DNA of 58,526 bases from the NCBI RefSeq assembly GCF_900659865.1, contig NZ_LR213776.1, positions 1 through 58,526 of the forward strand. Direction: 5' to 3'. The notes beneath the pieces are model-generated. The model made no database searches, was not told where the DNA came from, and was given only the letters and a program-made list of their open reading frames with translations. Position numbers and translations under genes: made by a program. Source of the stretch: Hyella patelloides LEGE 07179. Lineage in GTDB: Bacteria; Cyanobacteriota; Cyanobacteriia; Cyanobacteriales; Xenococcaceae. Position 1 is the first letter of the stretch; each line of letters starts with the position of its first letter. Below, piece by piece: positions 45,718-54,178 of the stretch.

Positions 45718-45740
45718 ACGGCACGTGACCGTTGGTTAAA

Positions 45741-45766
45741 GTAGGGTGGGATATGTCTCGCCCTAC
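45741..45766. repeat. Dispersed GTAGGGTG/CGCCCTAC palindrome
   Basis: Eight-bp arms (one G-T wobble) at 45741-45748 and 45759-45766. Similar to the palindrome at 3564-3586, so probably a common dispersed repeat of this genome. Confidence 0.5.
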
Positions 45767-45825
45767 AATTGTAAGGTGTTTTTTATTGATTTCTTGAGTT
45801 AATGCTTCTTGAGTTAATACACTAT

Positions 45826-45935
45826 TATAGTGATTCCAAATAAAAACCTTATACTTGACTGTTCAGGCGTTCCCTGTTCAGGCGTTCCCTCGAACCATTA
45901 AACTTAATGTAAGGAAATTAATTGGAACGACTATA
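45826..45935. mobile_element. 110-bp MITE, copy 1
   Basis: Starts TATAGTGATTCCAA and ends TTGGAACGACTATA, 14-bp terminal inverted repeats with two mismatches; pairing continues imperfectly (CCTTA / TAAGG inside). Inside is a 15-bp tandem duplication (TGTTCAGGCGTTCCC twice). Copy 2 at 46934-47043 is identical over all 110 bp and in the same orientation. The TA at both ends suits TA-targeting (IS630/Tc1-mariner-like) mobilisation. No transposase is inside. Confidence 0.85.
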
Positions 45936-46070
45936 CTTTTTAATCACGATCGCAAATTAGATTGTTTTTAACTATGGTGGAATTCTTTGTCTATTCTTAA
46001 TTTTCTTGGCTATGATAGTAGACATCAAATTAAATGATGGGTTTTACCTTCAAAAATAAGAGCAACAATT

Positions 46071-46916
46071 GTGATTAATCAGTTGATTCAAGCATTTAAG
46101 CCTAAAAGCTCTAATGTTACTATTAGTGTCAGCTTTGATAATAAATACTTAGACTATGGAAAAATCTTACTAAATTCTCTTATCAAAAATTCTCCAGATG
46201 TCAAAGTTGTAGTGTTAGCAATTAACATACCAGAGAATGACCTAAAAAAGTTTGCTGAGATCGAGAATATTAAAGTAATTCATGAGAACAAAAATTTTCT
46301 CCATGCTTATGAGCAACGTCTATACGTTACTACAAGAAGAATTTTTTTGATTAACGAGCTTAGACAAGATAGTTCTACTGAAAATCTTCTTCAATTAGAT
46401 GCCGATGCAATTGTCAAAAGAAATCTCAACAGATTTGGTACTCTCTTTCAGCAAGGAGATTTCTGTATTTTTGCTCGACCTAAAATGAAGCATGAAGCTT
46501 TAAGGTTGACAATGAACGTACTCGGTTTATCTAATTCTTCTGTGGCTAAAGAACTAACTCAAGAGTGGGTTAAACAACTTTGGAAAATTCTTGAAGAACC
46601 ACAACAAAGCAAGTATATCGATCAGCTAACCCTATGGAAAGCTTATGAAAAAGTAAATCAAGAGTATGGAGTAAAGTTGGTTAATTTAGGTACTCCTTGG
46701 ATTGGTAGTTCAAGAAATACTATTATCAGAACATTCTATGCAACAAAAAATGCTAAAGGCGATCGAAAACTCTTGAAAGAACTTAATAAATTTACAGAAA
46801 ATTACCTGAAAGAAGCACCTAGTAATGCACCTGCAAAGCCTGAAGAAACAGAGGTTTTCTTGACAAGAAGTTTACTTAGCGAACATTTTGAAAAATTTGG
46901 TTTGAGTGCCTCATAA
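46071..46916 (+). CDS. Glycosyltransferase family 8-like protein, between two MITEs
   Basis: A 281-residue protein from a GTG start. The N-terminal half is a GT-A-like Rossmann region (TISVSFDNKYLDYGKILLNSLI, VKVVVLAIN) with the metal motif LLQLDADAIVKRNL (DAD at about 114-116), as in GT8 enzymes. TPWIGSSRNTIIRTFYATKNAKG is the later block. No signal peptide. It is the only gene between two identical, same-direction 110-bp MITEs. Acceptor and donor unknown; assignment rests on the DAD motif and fold-like pattern. Confidence 0.6.
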   Translation: MINQLIQAFKPKSSNVTISVSFDNKYLDYGKILLNSLIKNSPDVKVVVLAINIPENDLKKFAEIENIKVIHENKNFLHAYEQRLYVTTRRIFLINELRQDSSTENLLQLDADAIVKRNLNRFGTLFQQGDFCIFARPKMKHEALRLTMNVLGLSNSSVAKELTQEWVKQLWKILEEPQQSKYIDQLTLWKAYEKVNQEYGVKLVNLGTPWIGSSRNTIIRTFYATKNAKGDRKLLKELNKFTENYLKEAPSNAPAKPEETEVFLTRSLLSEHFEKFGLSAS

Positions 46917-46933
46917 GCTTTGTATCTAAAATC

Positions 46934-47043
46934 TATAGTGATTCCAAATAAAAACCTTATACTTGACTGTTCAGGCGTTCCCTGTTCAGGCGTTCCCTCG
47001 AACCATTAAACTTAATGTAAGGAAATTAATTGGAACGACTATA
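46934..47043. mobile_element. 110-bp MITE, copy 2 (identical to copy 1)
   Basis: Same ends (TATAGTGATTCCAA and TTGGAACGACTATA), same internal 15-bp duplication and no mismatches relative to 45826-45935. Flanks differ (AATC before, AGTT after), so the shared block ends at the TATA termini. It separates the GT8-like gene from the 3' end of the ketosynthase. Confidence 0.85.
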
Positions 47044-47060
47044 AGTTCAATGTTTAATAA

Positions 47061-49067
47061 TTAATCCCACCAATATGTTTGTCTTTGAAAAGGATAAGTA
47101 GGCAAAGTAATTCTGTTTCCACCAAAATTTTTGGCTACAGTTTGCCAATTAATCGCAACACCTAATATATACAATTGTGCTAATCCTGATGTTAGTAGTT
47201 GCCAATCATCTAATTCATGATTGATTTTCGTAAAAATAACTGTTTGATTTTCATTTGATTGTAAGCTCGACTGGTCGTTAATTTCCCAACAAATTTTAGC
47301 GACATCTAAATCAGCAACGGGATTAATAAGCATCGATGCTGCTAAATCTAATAGGGGTTTTTGTACTTCAGGAGAATTAATAACAGTAACTTTAGGTTCA
47401 CTATTGAGATTTACTTTACCTTGCCAAAATTCTGTAGGTGTTTTTTGATTGATAAATTGCCTTAATTTGCTTTGTAATTCCAGGGTAGAACTTGCGGTGA
47501 GGGCTAATCTATGGTTAAAATGCGATCGCCCTATATTAACGGTTAAACAAATGTCTTCTAGGTTAAGATGGGGATTTTTTTCTAGATATTCAGTGTAATT
47601 GGTAACTAGCTGTTGTAAAGCGGGTTTATTTCTGGCAGAGAGGCTAAATAAATTACTATCTGGTCTAATAACGGTATGACTGTCTTCCATATCGGGAGCT
47701 TCTGAGATTATTACATGGGCATTTGTCCCGCTCAAGCCAAAAGCACTGACTCCTGCAATACGAGGTTGTTCTTTTTTCTCCCAAGACAAGTTATTTTTGG
47801 GTAAGATAAAGGGCGATTTTTGCCAATCTATTTGGTTATGGGGTTGTTTAAGATGGAGATTAGCAGGAATGGTTGATTTTTGCAGAGATAAGACCGTTTT
47901 GATCGAGCTAGCAATACCTGATGCCGATTCTAAGTGACCGATGTTAGTTTTAACCGCGCCTAAAATTAATTGCTCATTATAGGCAAAGACTGAGCTTAAA
48001 GCTTCTATTTCAATTAAATCTCCTAATGATGTTCCCGTACCGTGGCTTTCTACATAGCTAACTTGGGATGGCTTTATTTTACTATTCTTCAATGCCTGCT
48101 TAATTACCGCTTGCTGCGACAAACTATTGGGGGTGGTAATACTGCTAGTGCGCCCATCTTGATTAACCGCCGAACCTAATAAAACAGCTTGAATATTATC
48201 TCGATCTGCAATAGCATCATCTAAGCGTTTCAAGATGACAATGCCACAACCTTCCGAGCGTACAAAGCCATTAGCAGAGGTGTCAAAAGTTTTACATAGC
48301 CCATCAGGAGAGAGCATTTTAGCCTGAGAAAAGTTAATACTAACTTGAGGCGCAATGAGGCGATTTACACCTCCTACTATAGCTAAATTTGATTCGCGAT
48401 CGCGTAAACTTTTAATTGCTAAATGTACTGCAACTAAAGATGAAGAACAAGCAGTATCTAAAGAAATACTGGGCGCAGTTAAACCATAAAAGTGTGATAA
48501 ACGCCCCGAAGCCAGACTATGGGTATTACCTGTAGTTAAATAAGCATCGATTTGGTTAGGGTTACGATTGAGTAATTGATGCCAATAGTCTGTACCACAG
48601 ATACCAATAAAAACCCCTGTAGCAGTTCCTTTAAGCTCTTCTGCGGGGATAGCTGCATTTTCTAAAGCTTCCCAACTTACTTCTAACAGTAATCTTTGTT
48701 GGGGGTCAAGACTGATTGCTTCTCTGGGTGCAATACGAAAGAAAGCAGCATCAAATTCTTTTAAATGGGGGACAAATCCACCGTAAGCAGTACAAATTTT
48801 ACCAGGGGTGTTAACGGCATCACTACAATATTGCTTTAGATCCCAATGTACTTCAGGTACTTTGGTGATAGCATTACCACCTTGAGATAATAATTGCCAA
48901 AACTCTTCAGGATTATCTGCGCCAGGAAAACGACACCCAATTCCGATAATCGCTATCGGTTCATGTTTCGCTTTTTCCAAGGTATCTATTTTGTCTCGCA
49001 TTTGTTTTAATGCCAGTAGAGCCTTTTTCGTAGGTGAGAGATTATCTGATGCTGCTAAACTTTCCAC
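47061..49067 (-). CDS. Orphan type I PKS ketosynthase (no acyltransferase or ACP)
   Basis: A 668-residue protein. A short N-terminal docking-like helix (about 12-35) precedes a full ketosynthase (37-450) with the active-site triad Cys207 (DTACSSS), His342 (ESHGTGT) and His378 (KTNIGHLES). The KS C-terminal extension and linker follow (to about 545). Instead of an AT domain the sequence goes almost directly to the segment that normally follows an AT (ILGVAINWQTVAKNFGGNRI, LPTYPFQRQTYWW) and stops. So the AT is deleted, or the protein is a free-standing condensing enzyme using a partner AT and ACP. The start is GTG 49067; upstream the frame is open to a stop at about 49140. Confidence 0.85.
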   Translation of the reverse strand: MESLAASDNLSPTKKALLALKQMRDKIDTLEKAKHEPIAIIGIGCRFPGADNPEEFWQLLSQGGNAITKVPEVHWDLKQYCSDAVNTPGKICTAYGGFVPHLKEFDAAFFRIAPREAISLDPQQRLLLEVSWEALENAAIPAEELKGTATGVFIGICGTDYWHQLLNRNPNQIDAYLTTGNTHSLASGRLSHFYGLTAPSISLDTACSSSLVAVHLAIKSLRDRESNLAIVGGVNRLIAPQVSINFSQAKMLSPDGLCKTFDTSANGFVRSEGCGIVILKRLDDAIADRDNIQAVLLGSAVNQDGRTSSITTPNSLSQQAVIKQALKNSKIKPSQVSYVESHGTGTSLGDLIEIEALSSVFAYNEQLILGAVKTNIGHLESASGIASSIKTVLSLQKSTIPANLHLKQPHNQIDWQKSPFILPKNNLSWEKKEQPRIAGVSAFGLSGTNAHVIISEAPDMEDSHTVIRPDSNLFSLSARNKPALQQLVTNYTEYLEKNPHLNLEDICLTVNIGRSHFNHRLALTASSTLELQSKLRQFINQKTPTEFWQGKVNLNSEPKVTVINSPEVQKPLLDLAASMLINPVADLDVAKICWEINDQSSLQSNENQTVIFTKINHELDDWQLLTSGLAQLYILGVAINWQTVAKNFGGNRITLPTYPFQRQTYWWD

Positions 49068-49223
49068 AGGTGTTGGTGTTAGATCGGGTTCGCTTAAACA
49101 TTTATTGAGTGTGATAGCACAAGGAGAGGGAGATAAATTTTATTTAAAAGCAGGGGGTAATCATACAGACTTGAATACTAATACTTTATTTTCGCTCCAG
49201 AACCAGGATTTTGAATATCTGCT

Positions 49224-49251
49224 GTAGAGACGCGATATCTCACGTCTCTAC
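49224..49251. repeat. Palindromic hairpin GTAGAGACG/CGTCTCTAC
   Basis: Nine-bp perfect arms at 49224-49232 and 49243-49251 with a 10-nt loop. It lies between the PKS gene (start 49067) and the 3' end of the oxidoreductase (49330), and could end transcription of the latter. Similar GTAGAGACG palindromes are dispersed in cyanobacterial genomes. Confidence 0.55.
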
Positions 49252-49329
49252 GACTTGGGGAACCTCACGCCTATTACTACTTTTTCAGCAAACCCTATAT
49301 GTGATAAGATTCACGGGTTATCTCTTTTC

Positions 49330-50331
49330 TCAACGAACAAATTGGGGCATAATTTCGGCTGCGGTAAATAAACCACTCATACCACGACGTTGCAGAGCAA
49401 TACCCGCTTTCAAATAACCAAAAGCAGGGCCACAAACATTAGCAGCCATGCTAGTTTCATCGCCTAGAGTAAAAGTATGGGTAGAAATTTTGCCTTCAAA
49501 AGTACGTCCTGTAATCTGAACATTAGTACTAAGTGGTTTTTGAGGATTGCGAGTATCTACCACACCACCCACTGTAACGCGATCGCGACTACAGATACCA
49601 GCCAATTCCAACATAATATCGTCAGCGTGTTCCATATTTTCTAGAGCAATAATCCCGTTGGTTTTATCCAGCAGTGCTGATACCTCTTCATCAGTCATGG
49701 CTCTAGCGGTTTCCACATCGTATTCAGGCATATGGGCAATATCTTCGCGAATTGTAGCGCGATAAGCTTCCCAGTTAGCAATACCCACGCCAAAAGTAAT
49801 TTTAACGCTGTGAATTTCCCCATAGCTTTGGGCTGCTACTGCTGCTGCTGCGGTTAATAACCCAGGTGTGGCACCACAACCCGTTAGATATGTGATACCC
49901 GCTTGTTGTAACTCGGTTTGTAATTCTAGTAATTGTTCCACTGCGCTGGTGCGTTTGAGCGCGTCTACTAATACCCCTTGCCAACCAGACTTGATAAATT
50001 GTTGGGCGACATCTGCCATAAAAGTATTGGGTAAGTTGGGTAATGCCAGAAAATAACCGTCTACCTGTTTGTTAGCGAGTAAGTCTTGAATACTATGACT
50101 ACTCAAAACACCATTGGGTTCTAAATAGCCTACAGAGCCTTGTTGATGATAGCTTTTGATAACCGCATCAGAATTTAAACCAGTGGGGTCATAAGCGTAA
50201 CCTTGCTTGTCTGCTGCTGCTACCCAGGACATTTCCCCTTTAGGTGTTAAAACTTTGGCTGCTGCTTGTCCTAAACCGCCAAAACCGAGGACTCCTACCT
50301 TAATTGGAGAATTGATTTTATCTACAATCAT
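49330..50331 (-). CDS. Saccharopine dehydrogenase-like NAD(P)-binding oxidoreductase
   Basis: A 333-residue protein. The Rossmann motif [17 protein letters not shown] (about 12-28) binds NAD(P). [18 protein letters not shown] and the [18 protein letters not shown] segment are typical of a conserved cyanobacterial group related to saccharopine dehydrogenase. The reaction is not known. Start is ATG 50331, in an isolated leftward gene with its own 330-nt upstream region. Confidence 0.75.
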   Translation of the reverse strand: MIVDKINSPIKVGVLGFGGLGQAAAKVLTPKGEMSWVAAADKQGYAYDPTGLNSDAVIKSYHQQGSVGYLEPNGVLSSHSIQDLLANKQVDGYFLALPNLPNTFMADVAQQFIKSGWQGVLVDALKRTSAVEQLLELQTELQQAGITYLTGCGATPGLLTAAAAVAAQSYGEIHSVKITFGVGIANWEAYRATIREDIAHMPEYDVETARAMTDEEVSALLDKTNGIIALENMEHADDIMLELAGICSRDRVTVGGVVDTRNPQKPLSTNVQITGRTFEGKISTHTFTLGDETSMAANVCGPAFGYLKAGIALQRRGMSGLFTAAEIMPQFVR

Positions 50332-50661
50332 TTTCTTCTTAAATCATCGCCGAATGAAATATAGCATTGCATATTTGTTGCTAATTTACTCTTTGAATTT
50401 ATTAACTGGCTCAACCTTTGTATAGATTTATTAACTGATTATTCTTTTTTATACTATTTATACTTGACTAGAAACATAAGGTAAGGAAAACTTAGAAAAT
50501 AATAAAGTAATCCACCTACCCATTATTAATTTTTGATAAAATTCCAATCATAATGCTGTGATAGCCAAAGATAAGTATTTTGCTAAAAACTTAGGCAATC
50601 TATTGATTTCTATCTATTGCAACCCCACTTTATTAACCAATTAACTATCGAATAATCGACC
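50332..50661. promoter_or_regulatory. Divergent AT-rich region between the oxidoreductase and the DUF2997 gene
   Basis: 330 nt without a gene. It should hold promoters for both divergent genes. A TTGACT at 50463 and a TATACT at about 50450 are visible but not well spaced. No RNA or terminator is apparent. Confidence 0.3.
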
Positions 50662-50877
50662 ATGAATGTAGAAACTCTTGAATTTATTATCTATCCCGAT
50701 GGTCGGGTCAAAGAAACCGTGACTGGTATTGTTGGGGCATCTTGTCAAGAGGTAACAGCAGCAATTGAAGAACAACTTGGGGTAGTAGTTTCTCAGCAAT
50801 CAACTGCGGAATACTACGCTCAAGAAGTTACTCAATCAACAAAAGTAAATAATCAAAATACTTTTAGTGGTTGGTAA
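50662..50877 (+). CDS. DUF2997 family small protein
   Basis: A 71-residue cytoplasmic protein. LEFIIYPDGRVKETVTGIVGASCQEVTAAIEEQLGVVV matches the DUF2997 pattern (beta-beta-alpha with the conserved GxxGxxC). The function is unknown; members occur in cyanobacteria next to ycf35. It is 54 nt upstream of ycf35 and in the same direction, suggesting an operon. Confidence 0.85.
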   Translation: MNVETLEFIIYPDGRVKETVTGIVGASCQEVTAAIEEQLGVVVSQQSTAEYYAQEVTQSTKVNNQNTFSGW

Positions 50878-50931
50878 TCAAATTAAAATTCTGGTTTCCT
50901 TATCCAAATAGTTCCTTTAAACAACCCAAAT

Positions 50932-51318
50932 ATGTCTCATTTTAGTAATATCAAAACCAAAATTCGGAATCTGTCTTCTTTAAAAGCAGCCCTTAATGAT
51001 ATGGGTATTGAGTGGAAAGATAGTTCTGCACCCATCAGAGGCTATCAAGGTCAAACTAGAGACGCAGAAGTAGTAGTTGAACAAGATAACAATTACGACT
51101 TCGGCTTTAGTTGGAATGGTAACGAATACGAATTAGTTGCAGACTTACAATACTGGGAACAGCCTTTAACTGTAGATGGTTTCCTCAGAAAAGTGACTCA
51201 GCGTTATGCTTATCACACCGTAATGGAAGAAACTACCAAACAAGGCTTTGAAATCTCCGAACAACAAAAAAATCAAGATGGTTCAATCCGTCTAGTATTG
51301 CAACGCTGGAGTGCGTAA
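50932..51318 (+). CDS. ycf35: Ycf35 / DUF1257 family protein
   Basis: A 128-residue protein. MSHFSNIKTKIRNLSSLKAAL is the invariant start of this family, which is conserved in cyanobacteria and some algal plastids. The middle has DFGFSWNGNEYELVADLQYW, and the end LVLQRWSA. The biochemical role is not established. Its stop is immediately followed by the ATG of the ferredoxin gene, so the three genes 50662-51706 are one unit. Confidence 0.92.
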   Translation: MSHFSNIKTKIRNLSSLKAALNDMGIEWKDSSAPIRGYQGQTRDAEVVVEQDNNYDFGFSWNGNEYELVADLQYWEQPLTVDGFLRKVTQRYAYHTVMEETTKQGFEISEQQKNQDGSIRLVLQRWSA

Positions 51319-51706
51319 ATGTCTGATGATTTTATATCTACCCCCGAACCTACTGGCTTTGAGCCAGAGCTAGGGGGGGGTTTTTCGAGACGCGCCCGAA
51401 AGAAATGGTTTTGAACCAGAGTTAGGGGGAGTATTGCGTCAAAAAGGTGCTTATGTGGACGAAACTACCTGTATTGGCTGTAAAAATTGCGCCCACGTTG
51501 CTCCTGACACATTTTATATTGAACCCAATTACGGGCGAGCGCGGGTATTCAATCAGGATGGAGACTCGGAAGAGATGATTGACGAGGCAATAGATACTTG
51601 TCCTGTTAACTGTATTAACTGGGTAGACTACACAGAGTTAAAGAAACTAGAGAAACAAAGAAAGAATCAAGTTATGAGAAATCTTGGCTTGCCTCCAAAA
51701 CGCTAA
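51319..51706 (+). CDS. 4Fe-4S ferredoxin, frameshifted in a G8 run
   Basis: The gene starts at ATG 51319, directly after the ycf35 stop. As written, the frame hits a stop at about 51412. Removing one G from the run of eight at 51373-51380 restores a protein of about 128 residues, with two EPELGG repeats, RDAPERNGFEPELGGVLRQ, then the cluster CIGCKNC and DTCPVNC. That is the normal layout of this small cyanobacterial ferredoxin family. A free-standing shorter protein could start at the TTG at 51434. Sequencing error, real mutation or translational slippage are the options. Role: electron carrier, partner unknown. Confidence 0.8.
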
Positions 51707-52046
51707 ACCATTTATTATTTATCTCCCGCAAACCTTAAAGCGGGTGCGATTTTAACCAGAGTCTTGCTCTGGTTCTTGCTTTCTCATACGTGCGTGATAG
51801 CGAGGAAATCTCTGAAATTGTATTTTTGACCTACTCTACCATGAGGAGTTGTTATGTCCGCTAAGGGTCAGACATGAGTTATAAGCCATGTCAAACTAGA
51901 CTGAGTTTTGTCGGCATTGCTGATCGATAATGATTTTTAGACTAGGAATCGATGAAATAGCTGGATTTTGCAATTTCATCTTTAACTGTTGAACATTACA
52001 TTTCAGCAACGCCGTTTTGTAACAAGCGGATAAGTGTTACCCTATT
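51707..52046. other. 340-nt intergenic region with hairpins
   Basis: Holds CCCGC/GCGGG (51725-51729 with 51740-51744) and a perfect hairpin AACCAGAG-TCTTG-CTCTGGTT (51754-51774) that probably ends the ferredoxin unit. GACATG/CATGTC forms another hairpin at about 51871-51892. No ORF of note. Confidence 0.5.
51754..51774 (+). terminator. Hairpin downstream of the ferredoxin gene
   Basis: Eight-bp perfect arms AACCAGAG and CTCTGGTT with a 5-nt loop. It lies 48 nt after the ferredoxin stop. Only a pyrimidine-rich stretch follows (CTTGCTTTCTC), so termination strength is uncertain. Confidence 0.55.
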
Positions 52047-52400
52047 GTGGTTAATGAGATAGATACAGTTTTTGTCTGGGAGTCTAAAGGAGATTATGTT
52101 CATAATCGATGTCGTGTGCGTATTTATTGGATTACCGAGGAAAAAGCCGTCATAATCGCCACAGATGTCACTAAAAATCCAGGTAGAAAAGTCGCTAACG
52201 TCAGCAAAGAAATAATTAGTTTTTTCAGCAATCTCTACAATCTAGTTCCTGGTAAAACCATGTTAGTTGAACATTATCCAATGAGTAATTTGCCTGATGG
52301 AGATATCTATTTACAAGTACTATTCGTAAACAAAGAAGCTATGAGATATGAGATTGGCAGAAATGAGTTAAAACAATTGCTAGGTAAGCCAATACAATAG
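52047..52400 (+). CDS. Hypothetical protein
   Basis: A 117-residue protein from a GTG start. The sequence is evenly composed, with alternating strands (TVFVWESKGDYVHNRCRVRIYWI, AVIIATDVTKNPG) and two helices (KVANVSKEIISFFSNLYNLV, AMRYEIGRNELKQLL). No signal peptide or membrane segment. I do not recognise a family. It stands alone between the ferredoxin unit and a repeat-rich region. Confidence 0.5.
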   Translation: MVNEIDTVFVWESKGDYVHNRCRVRIYWITEEKAVIIATDVTKNPGRKVANVSKEIISFFSNLYNLVPGKTMLVEHYPMSNLPDGDIYLQVLFVNKEAMRYEIGRNELKQLLGKPIQ

Positions 52401-52510
52401 GAGTAATATAGACAAATTTTATACTAGTGCTTATTTGTGATTAAAGACGATAAGTAATTCACGAGTAACTCGTCATTACCTCTTTAAAAGTAGCAAGTAC
52501 CGCTTCGCTC

Positions 52511-52617
52511 AAGTAGCAAGTAGCAAGTTTGTCTTCTTGTAAGTTAAAAGCAATTATTTGATCCTTCTTATTTGAGTTACTTGCTACTTGTTCCTTGCTA
52601 CTTGCTACTTGCTACTT
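52511..52617. repeat. Inverted heptamer repeats forming a large hairpin
   Basis: AAGTAGCAAGTAGCAAGT at 52511-52528 is perfectly complementary to ACTTGCTACTTGCTACTT at 52600-52617. Additional units of the TGCTACT heptamer occur at 52579-52589 and 52594-52600. The loop is 71 nt. Heptamer (STRR) arrays in opposite orientation are unusual. Confidence 0.85.
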
Positions 52618-52634
52618 AAACCATACTTCGGGCT

Positions 52635-52703
52635 TTACTTATTACTTATTACTTATTACTTATTACTTATTACTTATTACTTATTACTTATTACTTATTA
52701 CTT
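52635..52703. repeat. Heptamer tandem repeat TTACTTA, about 9.9 copies
   Basis: Nine perfect copies of TTACTTA from 52635 to 52697 and a partial tenth. STRR-class repeat with no spacers. Confidence 0.9.
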
Positions 52704-52787
52704 GAGCCTCGTTGGGCGTGGTAATAAAGTCAGTCTTGGCAAAATTAACTGAGCTTGCTCAATGACTAATCGAAGCAATTCTAACTA

Positions 52788-53177
52788 TTAGCTAAGGGAT
52801 AAATATCGATTGTATCGGTCAGTTATTTGATTCTTCAGGATTATAATGCTCATCGGTTTAGTCATTACTTCTACATCTGCATCAACTTGCGACTGAACCA
52901 TTTTCTCCATCCCAATCATAGCGGTTAGAAAAATAATGGGAATAGAGCAAGTAGCCTGCTTGGACTTAAGCATTTTATAAACAGCTATTCCATCTAAGTT
53001 GGGCATTACTATATCCAGCAAAATCAAATCTAGCTTTTCTAGTTGCGCTTTGGCAATCCCCTCTTTGACCGTTGACGCGGTTATGATTCTCCAGTTATTA
53101 TCTTGTTCTAAAACCAACTTAACTAGAGTTGTATAATCATCGTTATCGTCAATAAGCAAGAGGCTTCTAGAAGTCAC
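52788..53177 (-). CDS. Single-domain response regulator (receiver domain)
   Basis: About 129 residues, receiver domain only. Counting from the upstream TTG at 53183: acidic pair Asp12/Asp13 (LLIDDNDD), phosphoacceptor Asp57 (LILLDIVMPNLDG), Thr87 (IFLTAM) and Lys109 (MTKPMS). All key residues are present, so it can be phosphorylated by a sensor kinase; there is no output domain. The start is GTG 53177 or TTG 53183. No kinase gene is adjacent. Confidence 0.88.
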   Translation of the reverse strand: MTSRSLLLIDDNDDYTTLVKLVLEQDNNWRIITASTVKEGIAKAQLEKLDLILLDIVMPNLDGIAVYKMLKSKQATCSIPIIFLTAMIGMEKMVQSQVDADVEVMTKPMSIIILKNQITDRYNRYLSLS

Positions 53178-53378
53178 GAGCAATTTAGCTTTTTTTTGTA
53201 AGGTATTGCCTTCAAACCCTTGATGGATTTAGTTATCTACACATATTTTCCTTAGCGTCTCATATTGTCTGTGCTTAAGTCTGTCCGCTAGCGGATATTA
53301 ATTAGATTGTCGGTTTGCTTAGGGTATAAAACCTAATATAGGTAAAAAATGGGAGCAAAAACTAGTAATCAATCATCA

Positions 53379-54101
53379 ATGTCTAACTTATATCGTTTAG
53401 TATTCGATCCTTCTCAGCAAACAGCAGATACAGTTAGATTAACCAAAGAACAAGAACACTATTTGAAGCGAGTTCTCCGTTTTCAGAGAGGCGATCGCTT
53501 TATTGTGATAAATGGTCAAGGAAAATCTTGGCTAGCAGAGTTAAATGGCGCAAATGCTCATTTACTCGAAATAATCTCTTTAAAAACTGAATTAGCGGTT
53601 AATTTAACTCTTATTACTGCTTTACCAAAAGGTAACGGTTACGAACAGGTCTTAAAATGTGGTACAGAATTAGGAGTTAGTCAGTTTATCCCAGTAAAAA
53701 GCGATCGCTCTTTATTAAAACCTAGTAGTAACAAAGTAGACAGATGGCGCAAAATTGTTACAGAAGCAGCAGAACAAGCAGAAAGAGAAATCGTACCTCA
53801 AATTATCGAGCCTTTACCTTTTAAACAAGCTATTACCGAATTAATACCTCAAAAAAGCAACAGCTATATATGTGTCGCGCGAGGCGATTTTCCTTCTCTT
53901 TGGAGTTGTTTGCAAACTTCCCCACAATCAGAGATTGCTATTGCTACAGGTGCAGAAGGTGGTTGGACAGAAAACGAAATAAAAATAGCGCAAACTCAGC
54001 AATTTAAGTCAGTTTCTTTAGGTAAATCTATTTTACGTGCTGTCACTGCTCCCATTGCTGCTGCGACTTTAGTTAATGCGATCTTCAATGAAAATAATTA
54101 A
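53379..54101 (+). CDS. rsmE: 16S rRNA (uracil-1498-N3)-methyltransferase
   Basis: A 240-residue SPOUT-class enzyme. The N-terminal PUA-like part has LTKEQEHYLKRVLRFQRGDRFIVINGQG; the SPOUT knot has GAEGGWTENEI and VSLGKSILRAVTAPIAA, the RsmE SAM-binding signature. It methylates U1498 of 16S rRNA. ATG 53379 (MSNLYRLVFD) fits the family start; an in-frame ATG at 53349 would add ten residues. A palindrome TCCGCTAGCGGA lies upstream near 53284. Confidence 0.92.
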   Translation: MSNLYRLVFDPSQQTADTVRLTKEQEHYLKRVLRFQRGDRFIVINGQGKSWLAELNGANAHLLEIISLKTELAVNLTLITALPKGNGYEQVLKCGTELGVSQFIPVKSDRSLLKPSSNKVDRWRKIVTEAAEQAEREIVPQIIEPLPFKQAITELIPQKSNSYICVARGDFPSLWSCLQTSPQSEIAIATGAEGGWTENEIKIAQTQQFKSVSLGKSILRAVTAPIAAATLVNAIFNENN

Positions 54102-54178
54102 TCATTTACCTGGATATTAGTTAAATCTGACAAATTATTGGGGAATACTAAGATCGACAATTTCTAATTTTACCTGTA

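Larger units (their letters stand above)
45671..46070. other. 400-nt intergenic region with two hairpins and a MITE copy
   Basis: It contains the hairpin 45697-45717, the dispersed GTAGGGTG..CGCCCTAC palindrome 45741-45766, two copies of TCTTGAGTTAAT (about 45792 and 45807), and the first 110-bp MITE (45826-45935). No gene is seen. Confidence 0.6.
52401..52787. other. 387-nt repeat-rich intergenic region
   Basis: No gene. It contains an 18-nt perfect inverted repeat made of heptamers (52511-52528 and 52600-52617) and a TTACTTA heptamer array (52635-52703). Both repeats are STRR-like. Confidence 0.8.

Noticed and set aside
49068-49140. N-terminal extension of the ketosynthase
   Set aside because: The frame is open back to a stop but has no usable start codon before GTG 49067.
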